A stretch of 18,143 nucleotides of DNA from an uncultured Parabacteroides sp. (GTDB taxonomy: Bacteria; Bacteroidota; Bacteroidia; Bacteroidales; Tannerellaceae): positions 1-18,143 of the forward strand of contig URZO01000083.1 in assembly GCA_900552465.1 (NCBI GenBank), written 5' to 3'. A model generated the notes under the pieces. It did no database searches, was not told the DNA's origin, and saw only the letters and a list, made by a program, of their open reading frames with translations. Of this stretch, positions 7,611 through 14,740 are shown piece after piece (the stretch's first letter is position 1; each line of letters opens with the position of its first letter). The position numbers were made by a program, and so were the translations under genes.

Positions 7611-8349
7611 GGACTACTAACGCCTTTTCCATATCTTCCGGCGTGTCGATGCCAATCGTTTCCTGCTGGGTGATGCCGACTTTTATCTTATACCCGTTTT
7701 CCAGCCAGCGTAGTTGTTCGAGGCTTTCGGCCAATTCCAGCGGGGATTGGGGAAGATGGGTGATCTCTTTTAATGTCGCTGCCCGGTAAGCATACAATCC
7801 GATATGTTTGTAATAGGTATGATTCGGTAGCCATTCGGTATATTGTTTTCCTCTCATATAAGGAATGATGGAACGGCTGAAGTACATGGCTTCGCTGTTC
7901 TTATTCAACACTACTTTCGGTGAGTTGGCATTGAATAATGTGGTTTCGAAGTCGTCGTCCGGGCGGAAAGGCTTAACCAAAGTGGCGATCTGAATGCTGT
8001 CGTCTGTGAAACAAGCCTTTAAAGTCTCGATTTGTTCCGGTTGGATGAAAGGTTCGTCTCCCTGTATGTTGACAACTACGTCATAGCCGTTGCCAGCTTT
8101 GCAATAGGCTTCATAACAGCGGTCTGTACCGCTTTTATGCTGTTCTGATGTCATAACGACGTTTCCTCCGAACGATTGGACGGCTGCTTCTATGCGGCTG
8201 TCGTCTGTTGCAACGCAAACGGCGTCGAGCACTCCCTCGACTTGTTCGTACACTCGCTGGATCATCGGTTTTCCTGCCATATCAGCGAGAGGCTTTCCCG
8301 GAAAGCGGGTGGAAGCGTAACGTGCCGGTATTATTCCTATAAATTTCAT
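7585..8349 (-). CDS. kdsB: 3-deoxy-manno-octulosonate cytidylyltransferase (CMP-KDO synthetase)
   Basis: Activates KDO with CTP to give CMP-KDO, the donor for the lipid A inner core; cytoplasmic. The 254 residues match the family (E. coli 248). GIIPARYASTRFPGKPLA at the N-terminus is the nucleotide-binding signature. CVATDD (near residue 46-51) and VNIQGDEPFI (near 93-102) contain the conserved acidic residues for metal and CTP, and ITQQETIGIDTPEDME near the C-terminus is also typical. The ATG at 8347-8349 gives the expected MKFIGIIPAR start. It lies 76 bp downstream of the antiporter gene on the same strand, separated by two heptad-repeat arrays; I see no TAnnTTTG box in that gap, so it may depend on read-through from the antiporter promoter. 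Its 3' end overlaps the opposing membrane-protein gene by 26 bp. Confidence 0.95.
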   Translation of the reverse strand: MKFIGIIPARYASTRFPGKPLADMAGKPMIQRVYEQVEGVLDAVCVATDDSRIEAAVQSFGGNVVMTSEQHKSGTDRCYEAYCKAGNGYDVVVNIQGDEPFIQPEQIETLKACFTDDSIQIATLVKPFRPDDDFETTLFNANSPKVVLNKNSEAMYFSRSIIPYMRGKQYTEWLPNHTYYKHIGLYAYRAATLKEITHLPQSPLELAESLEQLRWLENGYKIKVGITQQETIGIDTPEDMEKALVVLRNRHTYK

Positions 8350-8355
8350 GTTTAC

Positions 8356-8383
8356 GAATTGTGAATTATGAGTTATGAATTGT
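8356..8383. repeat. Four tandem 7-bp repeats (GAATTGT/GAATTAT type) upstream of kdsB
   Basis: Plus-strand units GAATTGT, GAATTAT, GAGTTAT, GAATTGT are contiguous at 8356-8383, just upstream of the kdsB start at 8349. They share a 7-bp period with the neighbouring array at 8395-8429 but have a different unit. Similar AT-rich heptads are, from memory, common between genes in Bacteroides and Parabacteroides. Confidence 0.75.
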
Positions 8384-8394
8384 ATATCTATTAA

Positions 8395-8429
8395 TTTTCA
8401 ATTTTCAACTTTCAATTTTCAATTATCAA
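8395..8429 (-). repeat. Five tandem 7-bp repeats overlapping the antiporter stop codon
   Basis: Read on the minus strand, the units are TTGATAA, TTGAAAA, TTGAAAG, TTGAAAA, TTGAAAA, followed by TTAATAG. The TGA stop of the antiporter (8426-8428) lies in the first unit. The orientation relative to the upstream gene is the same as in the array at 623-657, and 25 bases are identical between the two. Confidence 0.85.
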
Positions 8430-10693
8430 CTGTTTCCCACCGTTTTCCCTTCACTAAGCCTGAGGACTTTGTCGTGTTCTCCGACAATCCATACAATATC
8501 CCCCTCTTCAAAAATGGTTGTAGGAGAGGGGTTTTTGATGGATGTTTCTCCCCGTTCGATACCGATGACGAGGCAGGCTGCTTTATCACGAATGCCGGAT
8601 TCCAGGATTGTACGGCCGATCAGGCGTGACCCTGCAGCGATGGTGAATTGTTCCATATTGACTTCCTTAGTCTCTTCCTTGCCGGTCTGGGCTGTTTTAT
8701 ACCGTTCAACCAGATATTGACGGAAGTGTTCCAGATCATCATCTGCACCGACAACAACCAGTTTGTCGAAAGGATAGAGACGTTCTTCTCCTCCGGGGAT
8801 ATTGATTCTCCTTTCTCCCCGTATGATTGTTACGATGTTGACGTTGCATTTCTGGCGGAAGTTGAGTTCTTTCAATGTTTTTCCCATACTGGGTGAGTTT
8901 TGCTTGACCTCGAAATCAGCCAGGTGAAGATCACGTTCCAACAGGTGGTTGGCGAATCGTTGGTTGATAGGTGCCTTCCGTTCGTATTCCAGCTCCCGGG
9001 CAGTCAGGTTACTGAAGAAATGTCGTTCCATCAGAATCGATTGTCTTTTCAATCGTTTGGAAAAAATGACAATAACGATGACTGTTGCTGCGATCGCAAG
9101 TACGATGCCTACTGCTGCATTCAGTAACCGGGCGACAGGTAACATAACGAGGCCGATACATAATATGATACGGAGAATGATCAGTGAAACCAACGGCCCC
9201 CGGTTGTATTTACTGTCCAGCCATAGCTGCTGGAATTCGGCCGAATGATTTTTTTTCATCATGATGGCGCGCAGCATCGGTGCTATTAACAGTAAGATCA
9301 GAACAAGAGAGATAATGGCTCCCCGCAGGCCGGATATTTCTTTCATAATGAAAGGAGCCACAAACTGCAGCCAGATAAAGATGAGAACGAGAGTAACTGC
9401 CGTATAAGTACCGACGATCCGGCTCAACGCCTTCAGTAATTTATTCCAGGCGCTTTTCTGGTGTATAGTGTTGGAACCGGATGAATAACGTTCGAGGAAT
9501 TTCATCCATGATTTAGGAATAATCCGGTCGGCAACCCGGCAAGCCGGTTCCGCCATGCGGATCATATAGGGCGTGAAAAACGTCGTAATGACCGAAACCG
9601 CAACTACGATGGGGTACAGGAAGTTATCGGTTACCTTTAACGTTAATCCCAATGAGGCGATGATAAAGGCGAACTCACCTATTTGTGCGAGCGAGAAACC
9701 GGATTGTATGGCTATTTTGACCGGTTGTCCGGATAGTAATACGCCAAAACCGGCGAATAAGATCTGGCCGACCATGACGACTAAAGTCAGGATCAGGATC
9801 GGTATTTTGTATTCCCACAGTAATGCCGGATCGATCAGCATACCGACGGATACAAAGAATATGGCGCCGAAAAGATCTTTTACCGGTTTGATGAGGTGTT
9901 CGATATGCTCGGCTTCGATCGTCTCTGCCAGTATGGATCCCATGACGAAGGCTCCCAATGCGGAAGAAAATCCCGCTTTTGTTGCAATGATAACCATTCC
10001 GAGACATAGCCCTAAGCTGACGATCAGTAAAGTCTCGTCATTCAGGAATGTCCGGGCTTTCTTCAGGAAAGACGGGATCAGGTAAATACCGATGACAAAA
10101 CAGAATAACAGAAAGACTCCTAATTTGATAACACTGTTCAGCAGTTCCATCCCTTCCACATGCTTGCTGACAGCCAGCGTGGAAAGCAAGACCATCAGCA
10201 ATACGGCAAACAGGTCCTCGACAACCAGGATGCCGAAAACCACTCCGGCAAACCGCTGGTTGCGCAGCCCCATATCGTCAAAGGCTTTGAAAATAATTGT
10301 AGTGGACGACATCGAGAGCATCCCGCCGAGGAAAAGGCTGTTCATGTGTCCCCAACCTAATGATAATCCTGTAGTGTAGCCGAGCGTCATCATACCGATT
10401 ACGATAGTGATGGCTCCGATCACAGCCGTACCGCCGACTTTCATCAGTTTCTTGAAACTGAAGTCGAGTCCTAAAGCGAACAGAAGGAATATGACGCCTA
10501 TATCCGCCCAGATACGGATGCTTTCGACGTTTGTGACGGTTGGTATTTGTGTAATGGCCGGACCGGCAAGAATGCCGGCTACAATATATCCGAGTACGAC
10601 CGGTTGCTTCAATCTTTTGAAAAGCAAGGTCACTAATCCTGCTGAAATTAGTATGACGGCAAGATCTGATATGAGAGATGGTATTTGCGACAT
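8426..10693 (-). CDS. Cation:proton antiporter, CPA2 type, with two C-terminal RCK_C (TrkA_C) domains
   Basis: A 755-residue inner-membrane antiporter, likely exchanging K+ or Na+ for H+. Residues 5-385 form the Na_H_exchanger core of about 12-13 segments, with LKQPVVLGYIVAGILAGP near the start, GFSSALGAFVMG in the middle and SLAQIGEFAFIIASLGL further on, all typical of the KefB/KefC branch. Residues about 420-560 add five or so further membrane segments not found in E. coli Kef proteins. The C-terminus has two tandem RCK_C-like domains (about 595-665 and 680-750), each ending in a D-x-(L/V)-(V/W)-(V/I)-V-G strand. No Rossmann NAD-binding RCK_N domain is visible. The ATG at 10691-10693 follows an A-rich leader. 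It is divergent from the AlbA_2 gene, 70 bp away, and upstream of kdsB. The transported ion cannot be told from sequence. Confidence 0.88.
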   Translation of the reverse strand: MSQIPSLISDLAVILISAGLVTLLFKRLKQPVVLGYIVAGILAGPAITQIPTVTNVESIRIWADIGVIFLLFALGLDFSFKKLMKVGGTAVIGAITIVIGMMTLGYTTGLSLGWGHMNSLFLGGMLSMSSTTIIFKAFDDMGLRNQRFAGVVFGILVVEDLFAVLLMVLLSTLAVSKHVEGMELLNSVIKLGVFLLFCFVIGIYLIPSFLKKARTFLNDETLLIVSLGLCLGMVIIATKAGFSSALGAFVMGSILAETIEAEHIEHLIKPVKDLFGAIFFVSVGMLIDPALLWEYKIPILILTLVVMVGQILFAGFGVLLSGQPVKIAIQSGFSLAQIGEFAFIIASLGLTLKVTDNFLYPIVVAVSVITTFFTPYMIRMAEPACRVADRIIPKSWMKFLERYSSGSNTIHQKSAWNKLLKALSRIVGTYTAVTLVLIFIWLQFVAPFIMKEISGLRGAIISLVLILLLIAPMLRAIMMKKNHSAEFQQLWLDSKYNRGPLVSLIILRIILCIGLVMLPVARLLNAAVGIVLAIAATVIVIVIFSKRLKRQSILMERHFFSNLTARELEYERKAPINQRFANHLLERDLHLADFEVKQNSPSMGKTLKELNFRQKCNVNIVTIIRGERRINIPGGEERLYPFDKLVVVGADDDLEHFRQYLVERYKTAQTGKEETKEVNMEQFTIAAGSRLIGRTILESGIRDKAACLVIGIERGETSIKNPSPTTIFEEGDIVWIVGEHDKVLRLSEGKTVGNS

Positions 10694-10711
10694 GCTTTCA
10701 TTCTTTTTCCG

Positions 10712-10742
10712 TTGGCAAAGTTATGTATTTATTTTAATTTTG
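10712..10742 (+). promoter_or_regulatory. Promoter of the AlbA_2 gene
   Basis: TTG at 10712-10714, a 20-bp spacer and TAATTTTG at 10735-10742 match the consensus. The predicted start is near 10749, about 15 nt before the ATG. Its -33 box almost abuts the -7 box of the opposing antiporter promoter. Confidence 0.75.
10716..10723 (-). promoter_or_regulatory. -7 box of the antiporter promoter
   Basis: On the minus strand, TAACTTTG reads from 10723 to 10716, 22 bp upstream of the antiporter ATG. No well-placed -33 TTG is seen; the nearest is about 24 bp upstream. Confidence 0.6.
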
Positions 10743-10763
10743 CCGGTCAAATGAATTGCCAAA

Positions 10764-11402
10764 ATGAAGAAGATACATCCGATAGAAGCGTTGATAGAAC
10801 AGGGGGAGCATCAGCAACTCGATTTCAAGTTCGAGGTAAGCGACAGTAAGAAGATTGCGCGTACGTTAAGTGCTTTTGCCAATACTGACGGCGGACGGCT
10901 GTTGATCGGTGTGAAGGATAACGGAAATATATCGGGTGTCAGGAGTGAAGAAGAATATTATATGATAGAAGCAGCCTCTAAGATGTATACCCGTCCGGAA
11001 GTTCCTTTCGAGGCAACCCGCTGGGAGGTGAACGGCAAGACTGTCCTGGAAGTCTATATTGCGCCCAGTCCCGATAAACCGTATACAGCCCCTGATAAAG
11101 ACGATAAGTTCAAGGCATATATACGGGTGGCCGACGAAAACATATTGGCAAATGAAGTGTTGGTGCTCGCCTGGCAGAAAAAGCATAAGCCGGACGGTAC
11201 ATTATTAAAGATAAGCAAGCCGGTAGAGCGCTTGTTTGCCTATCTGGATGATCATTCCCATATTAATATCAGTCAATTCTGCCGGATCGGGAGGATAAAC
11301 TATTATACCGCAAAAAATATAATAAGCGACCTTTTAGCGATAAATGCCCTGCAATATATCGTAATAGACAAACACATCCTGTATCAGCGGGTCCCTGCAT
11401 AA
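10764..11402 (+). CDS. AlbA_2 (Schlafen-like) domain protein with C-terminal winged helix
   Basis: A 212-residue cytoplasmic protein. Residues 5-130 form an AlbA_2 domain: IEQGEHQQLDFKFE is the conserved entry motif (normally ExxxxEFK), and SAFANTDGGRLLIGVKDNG is the family's core signature. Residues 150-212 look like a small winged-helix DNA-binding region (HINISQFCRIGRINYYTAKNI as the putative recognition helices). AlbA_2 proteins bind nucleic acid and often act as transcription regulators, and some act in phage defence; the substrate or target here is unknown. The usual C-terminal HATPase-like and long regulator parts seen in larger relatives are missing, making this a short version. The gene is divergent from the antiporter and converges on the NfeD gene with 17 bp between stop codons. 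Regulation of the adjacent antiporter is a possibility from position only. Confidence 0.8.
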   Translation: MKKIHPIEALIEQGEHQQLDFKFEVSDSKKIARTLSAFANTDGGRLLIGVKDNGNISGVRSEEEYYMIEAASKMYTRPEVPFEATRWEVNGKTVLEVYIAPSPDKPYTAPDKDDKFKAYIRVADENILANEVLVLAWQKKHKPDGTLLKISKPVERLFAYLDDHSHINISQFCRIGRINYYTAKNIISDLLAINALQYIVIDKHILYQRVPA

Positions 11403-11419
11403 GGTGTATCGCTTCCTGC

Positions 11420-12808
11420 TTACGGGATGATATTCTCTACATAAACCTGAGCATTCTCAAACCGGACAACCTTCACCCTGCGCCCTTTCTCGATAAAACC
11501 GGAATCGGACACGCCATCGTAAAACTCTTCATCTATTAATACCTTACCGGAAGGGCGTAATACGGTTGCCGCTATCCCTTCCTTTCCAATCAGGGGAGAC
11601 AGATCGGGTGAGGAAATAGCATTTTCCAAATCTGCATTCAGTGCCACTTTCCGAAACATTCCCCGGTGGCCGATCTTATTGGATAGCCAGATCATCAGCA
11701 CGAATCCGGCTACGAGGCCGACTAAAACTGTCAATGTCGCTTCCCCGAACTCTTTTCCGCTGACTTCCTCAAAATTAAAGTTTGTATTATTTAGCAATGC
11801 CATGGTGAGTCCTCCGGTTACCAGAATGATTCCGCTTATCCCGGCCACTCCGAATCCCGGAATGATAAAAATCTCCGCAGCAATCAGTAGTACGCCTATA
11901 ATAAAGATCAGAATTTCCCAGTTGGCTGCTAATCCGTCGATATACAAAGGAGCGAAATATAAGATCGCGGCCAAAAGGGCTGCTGCGGAAGGAAAGCCCA
12001 GCCCGGGTGTCTGCATCTCAAAATAAATGCCGCCTATTATAATGATAATCAGGATAGACTGGAATATAGGATTCATCAGGAAGCCTTTCAAATCGTCATA
12101 CCAGCTTGGTGTATAGCTTTTCATCTGATAGTCTTTATAGCCTAAGTATTGCGTGATCACTTCGTCCGGTGTTTTGGCTATACCGTCGCAATATCCCCAT
12201 TTCTGTGCTTCCTGTGCCGTGAAGGTAAGGACTTTCCCGGTATCGATCAGATTCGGTATGACAACCCGCTCGTCGACCATCGCTTCGGCAATCAACGGGT
12301 CCCGTTTCCATTTGTAGACCGTATCATTTTTTTGGATGATCGTGTCCTGTCCATGTGCTTCAGCCGTGGACCGCATCATAGACCGCATGTAAGACTGATA
12401 TTTGTCCGGCATGGCAGCGCCGGTTTGGTTTACGACTGTGGCGGCTCCGATATTAGCTCCTTTCCGCATATATATCTTTTTACAGGCAATGGAAATAAGC
12501 GCTCCGGCTGAGGCTGCATTGTTGTCGATAAAGACATAGACAGGGATCGGACTGTATAGGATCGCAGTACGCATGGAATCGGCGGCATCCACCTGTCCCC
12601 CGTATGTATTCATGTGGATCAGGACGGCATCTGCCCCTAATGAGTTGGCCTCTGCTAAACCGTTGCTAAGGTACAGGCGGGTGGTATTGTTGATTTCTTT
12701 TTTTATATCGATCTTATATACTAATGGATGCGAGATGTTGTCTGCCCATATAAATTGTGCAATCATAGCAAAAACGAATCCACAAAAAAGTCCTAAATTT
12801 TTCTTCAT
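11420..12808 (-). CDS. NfeD-type membrane-bound serine protease (ClpP class)
   Basis: A 462-residue membrane protease. A signal peptide (residues 1-22, ending FIWA) precedes a ClpP-like protease domain (about 30-210). NNAASAGALIS carries the probable nucleophile Ser100, and Lys136 in MPDKYQS is the likely partner of a Ser-Lys dyad, as in archaeal 1510-N protease. Four or five membrane segments follow (about 250-390), and residues 400-462 form the soluble NfeD OB-fold domain (IGKEGIAATVLRPSGKVLIDE). This long form, protease plus NfeD, usually pairs with a stomatin-like protein (floA or slipin); none is in the window. The proposed role is membrane-protein quality control or raft organisation. 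The ATG at 12806-12808 is preceded by AGAGAAGGAG, an unusually good ribosome-binding site for this phylum. It is transcribed divergently from the sigma factor gene. Confidence 0.92.
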   Translation of the reverse strand: MKKNLGLFCGFVFAMIAQFIWADNISHPLVYKIDIKKEINNTTRLYLSNGLAEANSLGADAVLIHMNTYGGQVDAADSMRTAILYSPIPVYVFIDNNAASAGALISIACKKIYMRKGANIGAATVVNQTGAAMPDKYQSYMRSMMRSTAEAHGQDTIIQKNDTVYKWKRDPLIAEAMVDERVVIPNLIDTGKVLTFTAQEAQKWGYCDGIAKTPDEVITQYLGYKDYQMKSYTPSWYDDLKGFLMNPIFQSILIIIIIGGIYFEMQTPGLGFPSAAALLAAILYFAPLYIDGLAANWEILIFIIGVLLIAAEIFIIPGFGVAGISGIILVTGGLTMALLNNTNFNFEEVSGKEFGEATLTVLVGLVAGFVLMIWLSNKIGHRGMFRKVALNADLENAISSPDLSPLIGKEGIAATVLRPSGKVLIDEEFYDGVSDSGFIEKGRRVKVVRFENAQVYVENIIP

Positions 12809-12862
12809 TTTATATTATTCTCCTTCTCTTTTACATGTAGTTGGAAATTGTAACATACATGT

Positions 12863-12875
12863 TGTAAATTTTACA
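12863..12875. promoter_or_regulatory. 13-bp perfect palindrome in the NfeD-sigma intergenic region
   Basis: TGTAAATTTTACA is a perfect inverted repeat centred on a single T. It lies 55 bp upstream of the NfeD start and is surrounded by further TGTA/TACA words. It is a possible operator, but in AT-rich DNA such palindromes also arise by chance. The 262-bp gap holds no gene I can support. Confidence 0.35.
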
Positions 12876-12976
12876 TTTTAAAGAACGATAAACTTGTAAA
12901 TACTGCTCATTTTCAAGGCTCTTTACCATAAATATATTAAGTTACGGTTTTTAATATTAATAATTCTCAAACCGCA

Positions 12977-13005
12977 TTGTTTTTAAAATATTATTCATAC
13001 ATTTG
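12977..13005 (+). promoter_or_regulatory. Promoter of the ECF sigma factor gene
   Basis: TTG at 12977-12979, an 18-bp spacer and TACATTTG at 12998-13005 match the Bacteroidetes housekeeping consensus. The predicted start is near 13012, so a perfect hairpin at 13011-13028 would form the 5' end of the mRNA. Confidence 0.7.
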
Positions 13006-13010
13006 TGATG

Positions 13011-13028
13011 TCCTTCAATGCTGAAGGA
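13011..13028 (+). promoter_or_regulatory. 5' leader hairpin of the sigma factor mRNA
   Basis: TCCTTCA (13011-13017) pairs perfectly with TGAAGGA (13022-13028) across an ATGC loop. It begins at about the predicted transcription start and lies 43 bp before the ATG. There is no T-tract, so it is not a terminator; it could stabilise the mRNA or be part of an operator. Confidence 0.55.
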
Positions 13029-13070
13029 TAATACTAAACCGGTATTAAACCTTATAAAAAAAGTAATAAT

Positions 13071-13580
13071 ATGAATGCGTTGCAATTTCAGAAAAAATTA
13101 TTGAGCATGCAAGAAAATATGATGAATTTTGCATTGATGCTCACTGCAAATAGGGATGACGCCCAAGATTTGATGCAAGACACAACGCTGAAGGTTTTAG
13201 ACAATCAGGAAAAGTTTGTAGACAATATTAATTTTAAAGGATGGGTCTTGACCGTAATGCGTAATATCTTCATAAATAACTATCATAAAATCGTACGTAC
13301 GCAGACTGTTGTAGATCAAGGGGTTGACCTGTATAATCTGGATGTTGTGAATGATTCGGGTTTCGATTCTCCTGACGGCGCTTATCAGATCAAAGAAATC
13401 ACGAAAGCGATCAATGGTTTGAATGATGAGTTGAAAGTCCCCTTCTCGATGTTTCTGAGTGGTTATAAATATAATGAGATAGCTGAGAAACTTTGTGTTC
13501 CTCTGGGGACGGTGAAGAGTCGTATCTTCTTTGCCCGTCAGGAATTACAGAAGATCCTGAAAGATTTTCATCGGAGTTGA
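13071..13580 (+). CDS. ECF-family RNA polymerase sigma factor
   Basis: A 169-residue sigma-70 family member of ECF length. Region 2 spans about residues 10-75, with DDAQDLMQDTTLKVL and FKGWVLTVMRNIFINNYH contacting the -10 element and core polymerase. Region 4 spans about 110-163, with YNEIAEKLCVPLGTVKSRIFFAR as the helix-turn-helix that reads the -35 element. Region 3 is absent, as expected. No anti-sigma factor or FecR-like gene is adjacent, so it may be regulated at transcription, translation or stability. Bacteroidales carry several such solitary ECFs, some linked to oxidative or envelope stress; which one this is cannot be said. The ATG at 13071 follows an A-rich AAAAAAAGTAATAAT leader. 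A strong terminator follows at 13604. Confidence 0.93.
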   Translation: MNALQFQKKLLSMQENMMNFALMLTANRDDAQDLMQDTTLKVLDNQEKFVDNINFKGWVLTVMRNIFINNYHKIVRTQTVVDQGVDLYNLDVVNDSGFDSPDGAYQIKEITKAINGLNDELKVPFSMFLSGYKYNEIAEKLCVPLGTVKSRIFFARQELQKILKDFHRS

Positions 13581-13603
13581 GGTAAAGTTTAAAATAAATA
13601 TGT

Positions 13604-13652
13604 AATAAAAATAAACGGGGGCATCCGATGGGTGCTCCCGTTTATTTTTATT
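13604..13652 (+). terminator. Terminator after the sigma factor gene, possibly bidirectional
   Basis: A 16-bp perfect stem pairs 13604-13619 with 13637-13652 and extends inward through GGCATCC/GGGTGCT. The right arm ends in TTTATTTTTATT, and the left arm is A-rich, so it could work on either strand. Its end runs directly into the -7 box of the threonine aldolase gene. Confidence 0.9.
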
Positions 13653-13659
13653 ACTTTTG
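13652..13659 (+). promoter_or_regulatory. -7 box of the threonine aldolase gene
   Basis: TACTTTTG matches TAnnTTTG and shares its first base with the end of the terminator. Transcription would start near 13666, which supports the ATG at 13678 as the start codon. The expected -33 position falls within the terminator loop and has no TTG. Confidence 0.55.
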
Positions 13660-13677
13660 GCGCAAAATGTAAAAGAA

Positions 13678-14700
13678 ATGAGAAGTTTTGCAAGTGATAA
13701 CAATTCGGGAGTGCATCCATTGGTAATGGACGCTATTATAAAGGCGAATGATAATCATGCAGTGGGGTATGGCGACGATCCCTGGACGGCGGCGGCTACT
13801 GCAAAGATAAAGGAAGTGTTTGGTGAGGCAGCATCGCCTTTTTTTGTTTTCAACGGAACCGGTGCGAACTCGGTGGCTCTGCAAGCCGTAACTCGTCCGT
13901 TTAATAGTATTTTGTGTGCTGAGACAGCCCATATCAATGTCGATGAATGTGGCGCTCCTGCCCGAATGACCGGTTGTGCAGTCGTTACGATTCCGACTCC
14001 GGATGGAAAACTCACACCGGAACTGATTAAGCCCCGCTTGCATAATTTCGGCGTTTGCCATCATTCACAGCCGAAAGCGGTTTATATTTCTCAGGTGTCC
14101 GAATTAGGGACGATCTATACGGTCGAAGAAGTGAAAGCGATTGCCGACCTGCTTCATTCCTATAATATGTATCTGCACATGGACGGGGCGCGCTTGGCCA
14201 ATGCCTGTGCTTACCTGAACTGCTCGATGAAGGAGGTGACTGTCGATGCCGGAGTGGATATTCTGAGTTTCGGTGGAACCAAAAACGGGATGATGATGGG
14301 AGAGGCCGTTGTCTCTTTTCGTCCGGAAATAACTGAAAACTTACAGTATTTCAGAAAACAGTCGGCTCAGCTGGCCTCTAAGTTGCGTTATCTTTCCTGT
14401 CAGTTTATCCCTTATCTGGAAAATAACCTGTGGCTGGAAAATGCACGGAGAGCGAACAATAGTGCATACCGCCTGGCGGAGGCCCTGAAAAAATACCCGC
14501 AGATCCGGTTTACTCAAAAGATAGAATCCAACCAGCTCTTCTTTACAATTCCGGCGGAACCATTGAAGAAGTTGCAGGAAAAATATTTCTTCTATATGTG
14601 GAATGAAGATACGAATGAAGCTCGCCTGGTCACTTCCTGGGACACAACCGAGGCGGATATTGATGATATAATCGGGACATTGGATCGTATATTTGCGTAA
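13678..14700 (+). CDS. Threonine aldolase (PLP-dependent, beta-eliminating lyase fold)
   Basis: Cleaves L-threonine or L-allo-threonine to glycine and acetaldehyde; cytoplasmic, fold type I PLP enzyme. With the ATG at 13678 the protein has 340 residues, close to the family norm of 330-350. FASDNNSGVHP at the N-terminus is characteristic; His84 (ETAHINVDE) is the PLP-stacking histidine, His167-Asp169-Arg172 (HMDGARL) bind the cofactor, and Lys202 in SFGGTKNG is the Schiff-base lysine. A TTG in frame at 13657 would add seven residues, but it overlaps the promoter's -7 box and lies upstream of the predicted transcription start, so I reject it; AAAAGAA precedes the ATG. It may be low-specificity (ltaE-like), which sequence cannot decide. 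The next gene starts 40 bp on, with a possible promoter of its own. Confidence 0.93.
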   Translation: MRSFASDNNSGVHPLVMDAIIKANDNHAVGYGDDPWTAAATAKIKEVFGEAASPFFVFNGTGANSVALQAVTRPFNSILCAETAHINVDECGAPARMTGCAVVTIPTPDGKLTPELIKPRLHNFGVCHHSQPKAVYISQVSELGTIYTVEEVKAIADLLHSYNMYLHMDGARLANACAYLNCSMKEVTVDAGVDILSFGGTKNGMMMGEAVVSFRPEITENLQYFRKQSAQLASKLRYLSCQFIPYLENNLWLENARRANNSAYRLAEALKKYPQIRFTQKIESNQLFFTIPAEPLKKLQEKYFFYMWNEDTNEARLVTSWDTTEADIDDIIGTLDRIFA

Positions 14701-14723
14701 TCTCTCATGAGTTTGTACTTTTT
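14692..14723 (+). promoter_or_regulatory. Possible promoter of the nuclease-permease-xpt operon
   Basis: TTTG at 14692-14695, a 20-bp spacer and TACTTTTT at 14716-14723 resemble the consensus except for the final G. The -33 box lies in the last codons of the threonine aldolase gene. Read-through from that gene is equally possible, as no terminator separates them. Confidence 0.45.
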
Positions 14724-14740
14724 CGGCAACTAATCAAAAA

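Noticed and set aside
11403..11419. Bidirectional terminator between the AlbA_2 and NfeD genes
   Set aside because: The 17-bp gap and its flanks form no convincing hairpin with T-tracts.
13581..13603. Anti-sigma factor gene after the ECF sigma factor
   Set aside because: The sigma gene is followed at once by a terminator and then threonine aldolase; no reading frame fits.
13657..13677. A TTG start extending the threonine aldolase by seven residues
   Set aside because: It overlaps the -7 promoter box and precedes the predicted transcription start; the ATG at 13678 gives the family-typical N-terminus.
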